Below, one piece after another: positions 1-7,211 of a stretch of 12,337 nucleotides of DNA (position 1 is the first letter of the stretch; each line of letters starts with the position of its first letter). The DNA is taken from the NCBI GenBank assembly GCA_029940245.1, contig JAOZRF010000040.1:1-12337 (forward strand), given 5' to 3'. The position numbers and the translations under genes are program-made. The notes under the pieces were generated by a model. The model saw nothing but the letters and a program-made list of their open reading frames with translations. It was not told the DNA's origin and did no database searches. The DNA comes from Desulfobacula sp. Its GTDB lineage: Bacteria > Desulfobacterota > Desulfobacteria > Desulfobacterales > Desulfobacteraceae.

Positions 1-338
1 GATTTTGTACTATGTTTTATTCTTGAATGTGAGCTGGATGAGATTTTAGATAAAATCTGAACCGCATATTCAATCATCCACTCCTGACAATTTTCTTTTG
101 AGACACCTATATATTTAAACCAGGAAGCTAAATATTGAGTTACATCCTGGCGGGAGAAAGCAGGAGAAGATTTAGATTCTATTCTGCCCGAAATAATATC
201 TTTGACACATGGAAACAGATATTTAGGATCGATTCCTTCTAAAATTTTATTTATTGCTGATTGGTGCCGGTTCATATATTGTTTTTTAATACCCTTATTT
301 GAATTTGTTTTAACTATATCAACTTCATCAGTATCCAT
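1..338 (-). CDS. Unrecognised protein, N-terminal part (runs off the left edge)
   Basis: Reading the minus strand from an ATG at 338-336 gives 112 uninterrupted codons to the edge of the window, so the gene is incomplete at its C-terminus. An in-frame TGA lies at 362-360 and no other start codon occurs between it and this ATG, so the start is well fixed, although no clear Shine-Dalgarno sequence precedes it. The product begins MDTDEVDIVKTNSNKGIKKQ and is basic, soluble-looking and without a signal peptide or membrane segment. Residues about 65-95 look helical and contain the stretch YLASWFKYIGVSKENCQEWM, which could be part of a helix-turn-helix, followed by a serine-rich segment (SKISSSSHSRIKHSTKS). 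I do not recognise the family and assign no function. It is divergent from the metabolic cluster. That the frame is real rests on its length, open left end and plausible protein composition. Confidence 0.6.
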   Translation of the reverse strand, partial: MDTDEVDIVKTNSNKGIKKQYMNRHQSAINKILEGIDPKYLFPCVKDIISGRIESKSSPAFSRQDVTQYLASWFKYIGVSKENCQEWMIEYAVQILSKISSSSHSRIKHSTK

Positions 339-353
339 AAATTTTTTAGCGTG

Positions 354-370
354 AATATATCAAATATATT
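354..370. promoter_or_regulatory. AT-rich palindrome, possible operator of the minus-strand gene
   Basis: The sequence is a perfect inverted repeat with 7-bp arms, AATATAT and ATATATT, around the 3-nt centre CAA. It ends 15 nt upstream of the ATG of the minus-strand gene and lies in the divergent intergenic region. Position and symmetry would suit a repressor site or a -10-type element, but AT-rich palindromes also arise by chance in such DNA, so the role is inference only. Confidence 0.3.
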
Positions 371-476
371 AAAACGTGTGGGATGCCAAGGGTTTTTTAT
401 TTTAATTGCAGGATGTTTTTTCCATTAATTCATAGCAGGACTTGCAAAGGGTATAAGAACCGGGATGAGTTTAGGG

Positions 477-507
477 TTGACTTTCAGCGTGGGAACCATC
501 TATAGAT
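477..507 (+). promoter_or_regulatory. Possible sigma70-type promoter of the metabolic cluster
   Basis: A -35-like hexamer TTGACT (477-482, five of six to consensus) is followed after 18 nt by TATAGA (501-506, four of six). Transcription would start near 513 and give a leader of about 35 nt before the epimerase ATG at 548. It is the best promoter-like match I see in the 209-bp divergent gap. The rest of 339-476 shows only AT-rich sequence and the palindrome at 354-370. No operator or riboswitch was recognised. Confidence 0.4.
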
Positions 508-547
508 AACAGGTTTGATTTTATTGATTAATCGTGGAGATGGCAAA

Positions 548-949
548 ATGAAAATACTAAAAATAGATCACCTTGGAATTGCTGTTTCAAGCATTGATGA
601 GAAGAAAAATTTCTGGACGGAAGCATTGGGGCTTCAGTTAGAGGGAACGGAGACAGTTGAAGCTCAAAAAGTGATCACGGCGTTTCTTCCCGTTGGGGAT
701 AGTGAGGTGGAGCTTCTGGAATCAACATCCCCGGATGGTCCTGTGGCTAAATATATTGAAAAAAAAGGCGAAGGGATTCTGCATGTGGCTTTTAGGGTTG
801 AAAATATTGAAGAGGCCCTTGCCGAGCTCAAAGAAAAAGGAATTGCGCTTATCGACCAGGTGCCCCGGAAAGGTGCCGGGGGTGCTAAAATCGCTTTTTT
901 ACACCCCAGGGCAACTTCAGGGGTGCTTGTAGAGTTATGTGAAAGGTAG
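548..949 (+). CDS. mce: Methylmalonyl-CoA epimerase
   Basis: This 133-residue protein of the vicinal-oxygen-chelate (glyoxalase) fold interconverts (S)- and (R)-methylmalonyl-CoA, feeding the mutase encoded next. It has the family's two beta-alpha-beta-beta-beta modules. The first opens with IDHLGIAV, where His8 is a metal ligand. The second opens with ILHVAF, where His79 is a ligand, and ends with LVELCER, where Glu129 is a ligand. Glu53 or Glu55 in VELLE is the probable fourth ligand, and Glu38 (VEAQK) is in the place of the catalytic glutamate of characterised epimerases. The spacings His8-His79 (71) and His79-Glu129 (50) fit the family. I chose ATG 548 because GGAGA (536-540) sits 7 nt upstream and the protein then starts directly at the first strand. 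The frame is open back to a TTG at 515, which would add 11 unlikely residues. The gene precedes the mutase by 128 nt. Confidence 0.93.
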   Translation: MKILKIDHLGIAVSSIDEKKNFWTEALGLQLEGTETVEAQKVITAFLPVGDSEVELLESTSPDGPVAKYIEKKGEGILHVAFRVENIEEALAELKEKGIALIDQVPRKGAGGAKIAFLHPRATSGVLVELCER

Positions 950-971
950 AATAGTGTGAAAGATAATTTGT

Positions 972-1037
972 GCCAACGGGCAATTGTCGATTTTTGAGCA
1001 TAGGCCTCTCTTTGAGCCCGGATTACTGCGTTGGCCG
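972..1037. repeat. Imperfect palindromic element, related to the repeat at 9931-10090
   Basis: The gap between the epimerase and mutase genes holds GCCAACGGGC (972-981). Its first half pairs with TTGGC (1031-1035) and its second half with GCCCG (1016-1020), giving a roughly 10-bp stem interrupted by a 10-nt bulge. Inside lies TTTTTGAGCAT (991-1001), identical to 10040-10050 in the larger repeat. The flanks are collinear in both copies: GGGCAA before it, and CCTCT then GAGCC after it. I read it as a shortened or decayed relative of that repeat. It may also matter for mutase expression: TTGAGC (1012-1017) and GATAAT (1037-1042) could be a weak promoter with a 19-nt spacer. No transcription terminator is evident. 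Confidence 0.5.
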
Positions 1038-1077
1038 ATAATTTTGTATTTTAAATTTGATGTACCGGAGGATAATC

Positions 1078-3201
1078 ATGTCTCAAATGTCTGATTTGAA
1101 CAACTGGGAAGCGCTTGCTAAAAAAGAGCTCAGGGGAAAGCCCCTGGATTCGTTAACAAAGAAAACCCCGGAAGGGATAGATATCAAGCCGCTATATTCG
1201 GCAAAAGATCTTGAAAAGGTAGAGTTCGTCAATAACCTTCCAGGATTTGAGCCCTTTGTCCGGGGGCCCAAGGCCACCATGTATGCGGGCCGTCCCTGGA
1301 CCATTCGTCAGTATGCCGGGTTTTCAACGGCCAAAGAATCCAATGCGTTTTATCGTAAAAATCTTGCGGCAGGACAAAAAGGATTGTCTGTTGCCTTTGA
1401 TCTGCCCACCCACCGAGGATATGATTCCGATCATCCAAGGGTGACCGGAGATGTCGGAAAAGCAGGGGTGGCCATTGATTCCGTAGAAGATATGAAAATT
1501 TTATTTGACCAGATTCCCTTAGATCAGATGTCGGTTTCCATGACCATGAACGGTGCTGTTCTGCCGATTCTTGCAGGGTATATTGTTGCCGCAGAAGAGC
1601 AGGGTGTTAAACATGACCAGCTCATGGGAACCATTCAAAATGATATATTAAAAGAATATCTGACCCGAAATACCTATATTTATCCACCAACGCCTTCCAT
1701 GAGGATTGTTTCCGATATCATCGCCTTTTGTTCGGATAATATGCCCAAATTTAATACCATCAGTATCAGCGGGTATCACATGATGGAAGCAGGAGCTGAT
1801 TCCGTGCTCCAGGCAGCATTTACCCTGGCCGACGGCCTTGAGTATGTCAGAGCTGCCCTGGCAGCAGGCCTGGATATTGATAAATTTGCTCCAAGGCTTT
1901 CTTTCTTTTTTGGGATCGGCATGAATTTTTTTATGGATATTGCCATGCTTAGAGCTGCCAGATTTCTGTGGGCGGAGCTCATGAGTCAATTTAACCCGAA
2001 AAATAAAAAATCAACCATGCTTCGAACCCACTGCCAGACATCGGGCTGGAGCCTGACACAGCAGGATCCTTATAACAATGTTGTCAGAACCACTCTTGAG
2101 TGCCTGTCTGCCGTGCTTGGCGGCACTCAGAGCCTTCATACCAATTCTTTTGATGAGGCAGTGGGGCTGCCCACGGAATTGTCTGCCAGGATCTCCAGAA
2201 ATACCCAGATCATTGTTCAGGAAGAATCCCATATCTGTGATGTGGTTGATCCTTTAGGCGGGTCATACTATGTTGAAACCCTTACCCAGAATATTATTAA
2301 TGAAGTCCGCAAAATTCTAGATGAAATAGAGAATCTGGGCGGCATGGCTAAAGCCATTGAGTCTGGGATGCCGAAAATGAGAATTGAAGAAGTGTCAGCC
2401 AGAAAACAGGCCAGGATTGACCAGGGTACGGATGTGATTGTGGGGGTGAATAAATATCTGATTGAAGATGAAATCCCCATCTCTGTGCGGGAAGTCTCTG
2501 AAGAGGTCAGAAATGAGCAGGTAGCACGGCTTGAGCAGATTAAAAAACAGCGGGATAATATAGCTGTTCAAAAGGCCCTTGAAGATATTACAAAGGCTTG
2601 TGAATCAAATGACAATCTTTTGGCGGCCTGCCTGCCCGCGGTAAGGGCAAGGGCAACCATTGGGGAGATTAGTGATGCCATGGAAAAAGTATTTACCCGG
2701 TTTGTTGCCACAACCCAGTGCATTTCAGGGGTGTATGCACAAGAACATTCTGATTCTGTGATGATTGGATCTTTAAGAAAGCGTACAGCAGATTTTCAAA
2801 AAAAGACGGGCCGCAGGCCCAGGATTTTATTGTCCAAAATGGGACAGGATGGCCATGACAGAGGTGTTAAGGTCATTGCCACCGCGTTTGCGGATTTTGG
2901 GTTTGATGTGGATTTAGGCCCCATGTTCCAGACCCCGGAAGAAGCTGCCAGAATGGCTGCTGAAAATGATGTCCATCTGGTCGGGGTGTCAAGTCTTGCA
3001 GCCGGGCATAAAACTTTGGTGCCAAAGGTCATTGAAGAGTTGAAAAAGCATGGTGCTTCTGATATTAAAGTGGTGGTGGGCGGTATCATTCCCCCGGGAG
3101 ATTATGAATTTTTGAAAAATGCGGGTGCATCAGATATCTTTGGACCTGGAACCATGGTGACAGATGCTGCAAACAGGACGCTTAACATCATAGGTGCGTA
3201 A
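1078..3201 (+). CDS. mcm: Methylmalonyl-CoA mutase, single chain (adenosylcobalamin)
   Basis: The 707-residue enzyme rearranges (R)-methylmalonyl-CoA to succinyl-CoA by a radical mechanism using adenosylcobalamin. Residues about 30-545 form the substrate-binding TIM barrel and about 575-705 the B12-binding domain. Tyr79 (TIRQY), Arg197 (TRNTYIYPP) and His234 ([10 protein letters not shown]) match Tyr89, Arg207 and His244 of the Propionibacterium enzyme. The Tyr/Arg pair argues for methylmalonyl-CoA rather than isobutyryl-CoA as substrate. The base-off B12 motif DGHDRG is at 591-596, with His593 as the lower cobalt ligand. No separate small mutA subunit is present, so a homodimer is likely. 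The start is ATG 1078, with GGAGGA (1067-1072) 5 nt upstream; the frame extends to a TTG at 1057, which would overrun that ribosome site. The MeaB gene follows after 5 nt. Confidence 0.96.
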   Translation: MSQMSDLNNWEALAKKELRGKPLDSLTKKTPEGIDIKPLYSAKDLEKVEFVNNLPGFEPFVRGPKATMYAGRPWTIRQYAGFSTAKESNAFYRKNLAAGQKGLSVAFDLPTHRGYDSDHPRVTGDVGKAGVAIDSVEDMKILFDQIPLDQMSVSMTMNGAVLPILAGYIVAAEEQGVKHDQLMGTIQNDILKEYLTRNTYIYPPTPSMRIVSDIIAFCSDNMPKFNTISISGYHMMEAGADSVLQAAFTLADGLEYVRAALAAGLDIDKFAPRLSFFFGIGMNFFMDIAMLRAARFLWAELMSQFNPKNKKSTMLRTHCQTSGWSLTQQDPYNNVVRTTLECLSAVLGGTQSLHTNSFDEAVGLPTELSARISRNTQIIVQEESHICDVVDPLGGSYYVETLTQNIINEVRKILDEIENLGGMAKAIESGMPKMRIEEVSARKQARIDQGTDVIVGVNKYLIEDEIPISVREVSEEVRNEQVARLEQIKKQRDNIAVQKALEDITKACESNDNLLAACLPAVRARATIGEISDAMEKVFTRFVATTQCISGVYAQEHSDSVMIGSLRKRTADFQKKTGRRPRILLSKMGQDGHDRGVKVIATAFADFGFDVDLGPMFQTPEEAARMAAENDVHLVGVSSLAAGHKTLVPKVIEELKKHGASDIKVVVGGIIPPGDYEFLKNAGASDIFGPGTMVTDAANRTLNIIGA

Positions 3202-3206
3202 AGAAC

Positions 3207-4187
3207 ATGATTCAAACCGACCCTGAAAGTGAGAGCTTTGTCCAGGGTATTTTAAATGGCAATCGCCGTATGATTGCTAAAACAATAACATTGATAGAAA
3301 GCAGTCTTACTGCCCATCAGAAAAAAGCTTTTGCTGTTATGGAAAAAGTTCTGCCCCATACTGGAAACAGCATCCGGGTGGGTATTACAGGGGTTCCCGG
3401 TGTAGGTAAGAGTACCTTTATCGAAAATTTAGGCGTATACCTGGCAGATCTTGGCCATAAAGTGGCTGTTCTGGCTGTGGATCCCACAAGCCGGAGGAGT
3501 GGCGGGTCTATTCTGGGGGATAAAACCAGGATGGAAAAGCTGTCTGCCCATGAAAATGCCTTTATCCGCCCCTCTCCTGCCGGGGAAACCATGGGCGGAG
3601 TTGCTGCTAAAACCCGTGAAATCATGCTGACCTGTGAAGCAGCCGGGTTTGATGTGATTCTTGTTGAAACGGTGGGGGTAGGACAATCTGAAACCAGTGT
3701 GGCCTCCATGGTGGATTTTTTTCTGGTATTGATGATTGCAGGCGCCGGAGATGAGCTTCAGGGAATTAAAAAAGGAGTTCTGGAACTGGCAGACGGCATT
3801 GCCATTAACAAGGCAGACGGCGAAAACCTTAAGGCCGTTGAAAAAGCCAGGGGGGATCTGGATATGGCCATGCATCTGATCAGGCCGGAATCTCCAACCT
3901 GGGCCACACCTGTTTTGACCTGTTCTTCTGTTATTGATGGGGGAACTAAGGCTGTCTGGGAAATGATTCTTGATCATAATCAGAAATTTAAAGCGTCAGG
4001 CGAATTTTTACAAAGGCGGAAAAAACAATCCCTGGAATGGATGTGGACCCTTGTTGAAGAGGGATTAAAACAGCGTTTTAAAAACAATGAGAAAATTAAT
4101 AAAGAAATAACACTTGTTTCACAGCAGGTGGAAAATGAAAAGATATCCCCAACAGCTGCGGCTGAAGTGTTGCTGTCATATTTATAA
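3207..4187 (+). CDS. meaB: MeaB/ArgK-type GTPase, methylmalonyl-CoA mutase chaperone
   Basis: This 326-residue G3E-family P-loop GTPase is known in relatives to guard loading of adenosylcobalamin into methylmalonyl-CoA mutase and to protect the enzyme from inactivation. Older annotation calls such proteins ArgK (LAO/AO transport ATPase), a name that misleads here. Visible motifs are Walker A GVPGVGKST (62-70), the family signature around Asp92 and GGSILGDKTRM (99-109), the switch region ETVGVGQSE (154-162) and the guanine-specificity motif NKAD (201-204). The C-terminal helical part (about 270-326) fits the dimerisation arm of MeaB. ATG 3207 lies 5 nt after the mutase stop, with only a weak ribosome site, so translation may be coupled to the mutase. 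The adjacency to mcm is the strongest functional argument. Confidence 0.93.
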   Translation: MIQTDPESESFVQGILNGNRRMIAKTITLIESSLTAHQKKAFAVMEKVLPHTGNSIRVGITGVPGVGKSTFIENLGVYLADLGHKVAVLAVDPTSRRSGGSILGDKTRMEKLSAHENAFIRPSPAGETMGGVAAKTREIMLTCEAAGFDVILVETVGVGQSETSVASMVDFFLVLMIAGAGDELQGIKKGVLELADGIAINKADGENLKAVEKARGDLDMAMHLIRPESPTWATPVLTCSSVIDGGTKAVWEMILDHNQKFKASGEFLQRRKKQSLEWMWTLVEEGLKQRFKNNEKINKEITLVSQQVENEKISPTAAAEVLLSYL

Positions 4188-4269
4188 TTTGGATAGATAA
4201 TTAAGAATATAAAAAAATGAGCAACAAAGTATCAGTTTCTTGTTTTTGTAGACTTGAAAGGAAATTAAA

Positions 4270-5430
4270 ATGAAAATACATGAATATCAGGCAAAGGAAT
4301 TGTTTAAGGCATACAATGTTCCTGTGCCTGATGGAAATGTTGCTTTTTCACTGGATGAGGCAAAAAAGGCTGCTACAGACCTGGGCGGTTTTCCCGTGGT
4401 GGTGAAAGCCCAGATCCATGCAGGTGGAAGGGGTAAAGGCGGTGGTGTAAAGCTTGCCGCTTCCATGGAAGAAGTGGACACTTGGGCCGGGGAAATTCTG
4501 GGCATGACCCTTGTCACCCATCAAACCGGTCCTGAAGGCAGGCTTGTGAAAAAACTCTTGATCGAGGCAGGCCAGAAAATTAAAAAAGAGCTGTATTTAA
4601 GTCTTCTTGTGGATCGCGGCACAGCATCAATTGTGATCATGGCAAGCCGGGACGGGGGCATGGACATTGAAAAAGTGGCAGCTAACACCCCTGAAAGAAT
4701 CATAAAAGTTCATGTAGACCCGTTAATGGGGATTCAGGGATACCAGCTCAGACAGGTCGGGTTCAGTCTTGAACTGCCATCTTCTGCCATGAAACCATTT
4801 TCAGCCCTTGTTTCCAACCTGTACAGATTTTTTATTGCCAATGACTGCTCCATGGTTGAAATAAATCCTTTGATTTTAACTTCAGATGACAAGGTTCTGG
4901 CCCTGGATGCCAAGGTTGATTTTGATTCCAATGCCCTTTACCGCCACAAAGATTTAATGGCCTTAAGAGACCTTGATGAAGAAAATGCCCTGGAGGTTGA
5001 AGCTTCAAAATATAATTTAAACTATATCAATCTTGATGGAAATGTGGGAAATATTGTAAATGGTGCAGGACTTGCCATGGCCACCATGGATATTATCAAA
5101 AATGCCGGGGCAACTCCGGCCAATTTCATGGATGTGGGCGGTGGAGCTAATTCCGAACAGGTTGAAAACGCATTCAGGATTATCCTGGCTGATGACAAGG
5201 TCAAAGCAGTATTAATCAATATTTTCGGTGGCATCCTGCGTTGTGATAATTTTGCCTGGGGAGTAGTCGCCGCAGCAAAGAAAACAGGTATCAATATCCC
5301 TGTTGTGGTTCGCATGGAAGGCACAAATGTGGATAAAGGGAAGCAAATTCTGGAGGATGCAAAGCTTAATTTAACCACTGCGCATGACCTTTTTGATGCA
5401 GCACAGAAAATTGCTGCATCTGTCAATTAG
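4270..5430 (+). CDS. sucC: Succinyl-CoA synthetase, beta subunit
   Basis: The 386-residue beta subunit (388 in E. coli) pairs with SucD to convert succinyl-CoA, ADP or GDP and phosphate into succinate, CoA and ATP or GTP. The N-terminal half (to about residue 235) is an ATP-grasp domain, beginning MKIHEYQAKELF and carrying the glycine loop HAGGRGKGGGVK near residues 51-62. The metal-binding stretch MVEINPLIL lies near residues 196-204. The C-terminal ligase domain contains GNIVNGAGLAMAT (from residue 260), MDVGGGAN and NIFGGILRCD, all typical of the family. AAGGA (4258-4262) precedes ATG 4270 by 7 nt. The 82-nt gap to meaB is AT-rich with no clear hairpin. Whether ATP or GTP is preferred cannot be told from the sequence. 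Confidence 0.96.
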   Translation: MKIHEYQAKELFKAYNVPVPDGNVAFSLDEAKKAATDLGGFPVVVKAQIHAGGRGKGGGVKLAASMEEVDTWAGEILGMTLVTHQTGPEGRLVKKLLIEAGQKIKKELYLSLLVDRGTASIVIMASRDGGMDIEKVAANTPERIIKVHVDPLMGIQGYQLRQVGFSLELPSSAMKPFSALVSNLYRFFIANDCSMVEINPLILTSDDKVLALDAKVDFDSNALYRHKDLMALRDLDEENALEVEASKYNLNYINLDGNVGNIVNGAGLAMATMDIIKNAGATPANFMDVGGGANSEQVENAFRIILADDKVKAVLINIFGGILRCDNFAWGVVAAAKKTGINIPVVVRMEGTNVDKGKQILEDAKLNLTTAHDLFDAAQKIAASVN

Positions 5431-5445
5431 AGGAGATTAAAATTG
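5431..5445 (+). promoter_or_regulatory. Ribosome binding site and TTG start of sucD
   Basis: AGGAG (5431-5435) begins directly after the sucC stop codon TAG and is followed by 7 nt and a TTG. No ATG or GTG start lies close by in frame, and the encoded residues match the usual SucD N-terminus, so TTG is the probable initiator. The context, AGGAGATTAAAA then TTG, closely resembles those of sucC and frdC. Confidence 0.75.
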
Positions 5446-6309
5446 AGTATATTTGTAAATAAAGACACAAAGGTTCTTGTGCAGGGGATTACGGGCAATG
5501 AGGGAAGTTTCCATACAAGAGGGTGTCTGGAATATGGAACAAATATTGTGGCCGGGGTAACCCCTGGTAAAGGCGGGCAGAAAATGAATGATGTGCCCGT
5601 GTTTAATACAGTTAAACAGGCTGTTGAAAAAACAGGCGCCACGGCATCTCTTATTTTTGTACCCCCGCCATTTGGGGCAGATGCTATTATGGAGGCGGCA
5701 GATGCGGGTGTGGAGCTGATTGTGGCCATTACAGAAGGGATTCCAATCCTTGATATGGTCAAGGTTAAACATTTCCTTGCCACAAAGAACTGCCGGCTTA
5801 TCGGGCCCAATTGCCCGGGTATTATTACTCCTGATGAGTGTAAAATCGGCATCATGCCGGGCAAAATCCATAAAAAAGGTAATATTGGTGTTATTTCACG
5901 ATCAGGAACCCTTACCTATGAAGTGGTTGATCAGTTGACAAAGCTTGGAATGGGTCAGTCAACCTGTATTGGTATTGGTGGTGATCCCGTGAATGGAACC
6001 AATTTTATAGATGTATTGGATGCCTTTGAAAAAGATGATGAAACCCATGGGATTGTCATGGTGGGTGAAATCGGAGGAAGCGCAGAAGAAGAGGCAGCCA
6101 TATATATTAAAGAAAACTTGACCAAACCCGTGGTAGGCTTTATCGCAGGTCTTACCGCACCTGCCGGCAGGAGAATGGGGCATGCAGGAGCCATTATTTC
6201 AGGCTCCAGCGGTACAGGTGCAGCAAAGATTACGGCATTCAAAGACAATGGCATTTATGTCTGCGAAAATTTAGGGCTCATTGGCCAGGTTTGTAAGGAT
6301 GTATTTTAG
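5443..6309 (+). CDS. sucD: Succinyl-CoA synthetase, alpha subunit
   Basis: The 288-residue alpha subunit binds CoA and carries the phosphohistidine that passes phosphate between succinyl phosphate and the nucleotide. The N-terminal Rossmann CoA-binding domain shows [13 protein letters not shown] (10-22) and GVTPGKGGQ. The middle has [12 protein letters not shown], and the C-terminal part has the active-site segment [16 protein letters not shown], where His247 corresponds to His246 of E. coli SucD. Length is normal. The start is a TTG at 5443, fixed by AGGAG at 5431-5435. The gene is 12 nt downstream of sucC, so the two subunits are surely made together. In this cluster it removes the succinyl-CoA formed by the mutase and conserves energy at substrate level, or works in reverse when succinate must be activated. 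Confidence 0.96.
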   Translation: MSIFVNKDTKVLVQGITGNEGSFHTRGCLEYGTNIVAGVTPGKGGQKMNDVPVFNTVKQAVEKTGATASLIFVPPPFGADAIMEAADAGVELIVAITEGIPILDMVKVKHFLATKNCRLIGPNCPGIITPDECKIGIMPGKIHKKGNIGVISRSGTLTYEVVDQLTKLGMGQSTCIGIGGDPVNGTNFIDVLDAFEKDDETHGIVMVGEIGGSAEEEAAIYIKENLTKPVVGFIAGLTAPAGRRMGHAGAIISGSSGTGAAKITAFKDNGIYVCENLGLIGQVCKDVF

Positions 6310-6319
6310 TGTAACCTAA

Positions 6320-6335
6320 AGGAGGTTAAAAATTG
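6320..6335 (+). promoter_or_regulatory. Ribosome binding site and TTG start of frdC
   Basis: AGGAGG (6320-6325) is a full-strength Shine-Dalgarno sequence 7 nt upstream of a TTG at 6333. The first in-frame ATG is at codon 15 (6375) and lacks such a site. The 14 residues before it include QKKSR, resembling the region just before the first membrane segment in Wolinella FrdC, which supports the TTG. It is the second TTG start in a row. Confidence 0.75.
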
Positions 6336-7211
6336 GACGATTATATTATTGAATCAAATCAAAAAAAGAGCAGAATGCCTGCAAGGCTTGATTTTGCCCA
6401 GAGTGGAACCGGCCTGATTCTTGGGCTTTTCATGTGGGTGCACATGCTTCTTGTAGGCAGCATCATCTTTGGAAAAGGCTCTTTTAATTTTGTGGCAAAA
6501 ACCATGGAGCTTGCTTTTTTGTCTGATACAGGGCATGGGTTTCCCATAGCAGTGTTTTTTGCCGTTTTTATTGTATTTACCCTTTTTATCATCCATGCAC
6601 TGCTGGGTGTCAGAAAGTTTCCCATCTCGTGGAAGCAGCACCGAATTTTAAGAGACCAGATGCAGATGATGAATCATAGCGATACCACTTTATGGTATAT
6701 TCAGGTGGTTACCGGATTCCTCATGTTTTTTGCAGGATCCGTTCATCTGTATATCATGTTGACCCATCCGGACATTGATCCCTTTATATCAGCAGACAGG
6801 ATCATTTCAGGTAATATGTGGCCCCTTTATCTGATTCTTTTGATCTGTGTTGAGCTTCACGGCACCATCGGCCTTTACAGGCTCTGCATGAAATGGGGAT
6901 GGTTTGCAGGTAAAGATGCTAAAAAATCAAGGCAAACCATGAAAAAAATGAAAAACAGGGCCACTATTTTCTTTTTAACCATTGGGATTCTTGCTTTGCT
7001 GGTGTTTATCGTTATCGGTATCAAGCACAGGGATAGAGTCGGTGAAAAATATAATAACCATGCAGCAGTTGTTGAACAGGTCCAGGCTGATGAAGCTATT
7101 CCGGTAAAAGAAGAGATTCAGGCGTTAGAGGAAGGCCAGGAAAAAGAAGCGGCCCATGAACCGGAAGCAATTCAACCATCTGATGTAACAAAGCAATACG
7201 GGGTGACCTAA
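6333..7211 (+). CDS. frdC: Fumarate reductase/succinate dehydrogenase di-heme cytochrome b subunit
   Basis: The 292-residue membrane anchor exchanges electrons with menaquinone and passes them through two b hemes to FrdB. Five membrane segments lie near residues 25-47, 69-93, 119-143, 161-185 and 210-230. Four heme-ligand histidines, His37, His88, His138 and His176, match His44, His93, His143 and His182 of Wolinella succinogenes FrdC. Glu59 and Glu174 stand where Wolinella has Glu66 (menaquinol oxidation) and Glu180 (transmembrane proton pathway). MPARLDFAQSGTGL, GDTTLWYIQ-like HSDTTLWYIQ and MWPLYLILL are family signatures. This is the type B one-subunit anchor; no separate SdhD is needed or present. 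The 62 residues after the last membrane segment form an acidic tail not found in the 256-residue Wolinella protein. The stop codon touches the frdA start. In a sulfate reducer the complex may work mainly as succinate dehydrogenase. Confidence 0.93.
   Translation: MDDYIIESNQKKSRMPARLDFAQSGTGLILGLFMWVHMLLVGSIIFGKGSFNFVAKTMELAFLSDTGHGFPIAVFFAVFIVFTLFIIHALLGVRKFPISWKQHRILRDQMQMMNHSDTTLWYIQVVTGFLMFFAGSVHLYIMLTHPDIDPFISADRIISGNMWPLYLILLICVELHGTIGLYRLCMKWGWFAGKDAKKSRQTMKKMKNRATIFFLTIGILALLVFIVIGIKHRDRVGEKYNNHAAVVEQVQADEAIPVKEEIQALEEGQEKEAAHEPEAIQPSDVTKQYGVT

Noticed and set aside
3429..3977. A 182-codon minus-strand frame opposite meaB
   Set aside because: The + strand encodes a complete GTPase with all motifs; the opposite frame is a coding shadow with no recognisable features.
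3207..4187. Reading this gene as an arginine/ornithine transport ATPase (ArgK)
   Set aside because: Its position directly after mcm and its GTPase motifs (NKAD, ETVGVGQSE) indicate a mutase chaperone; no transport genes are nearby.
4188..4269. The meaB-sucC gap as a terminator or separate promoter
   Set aside because: It is AT-rich with no clear hairpin. TTGGAT and TATAAA are only 13 nt apart, too close for a usual promoter.
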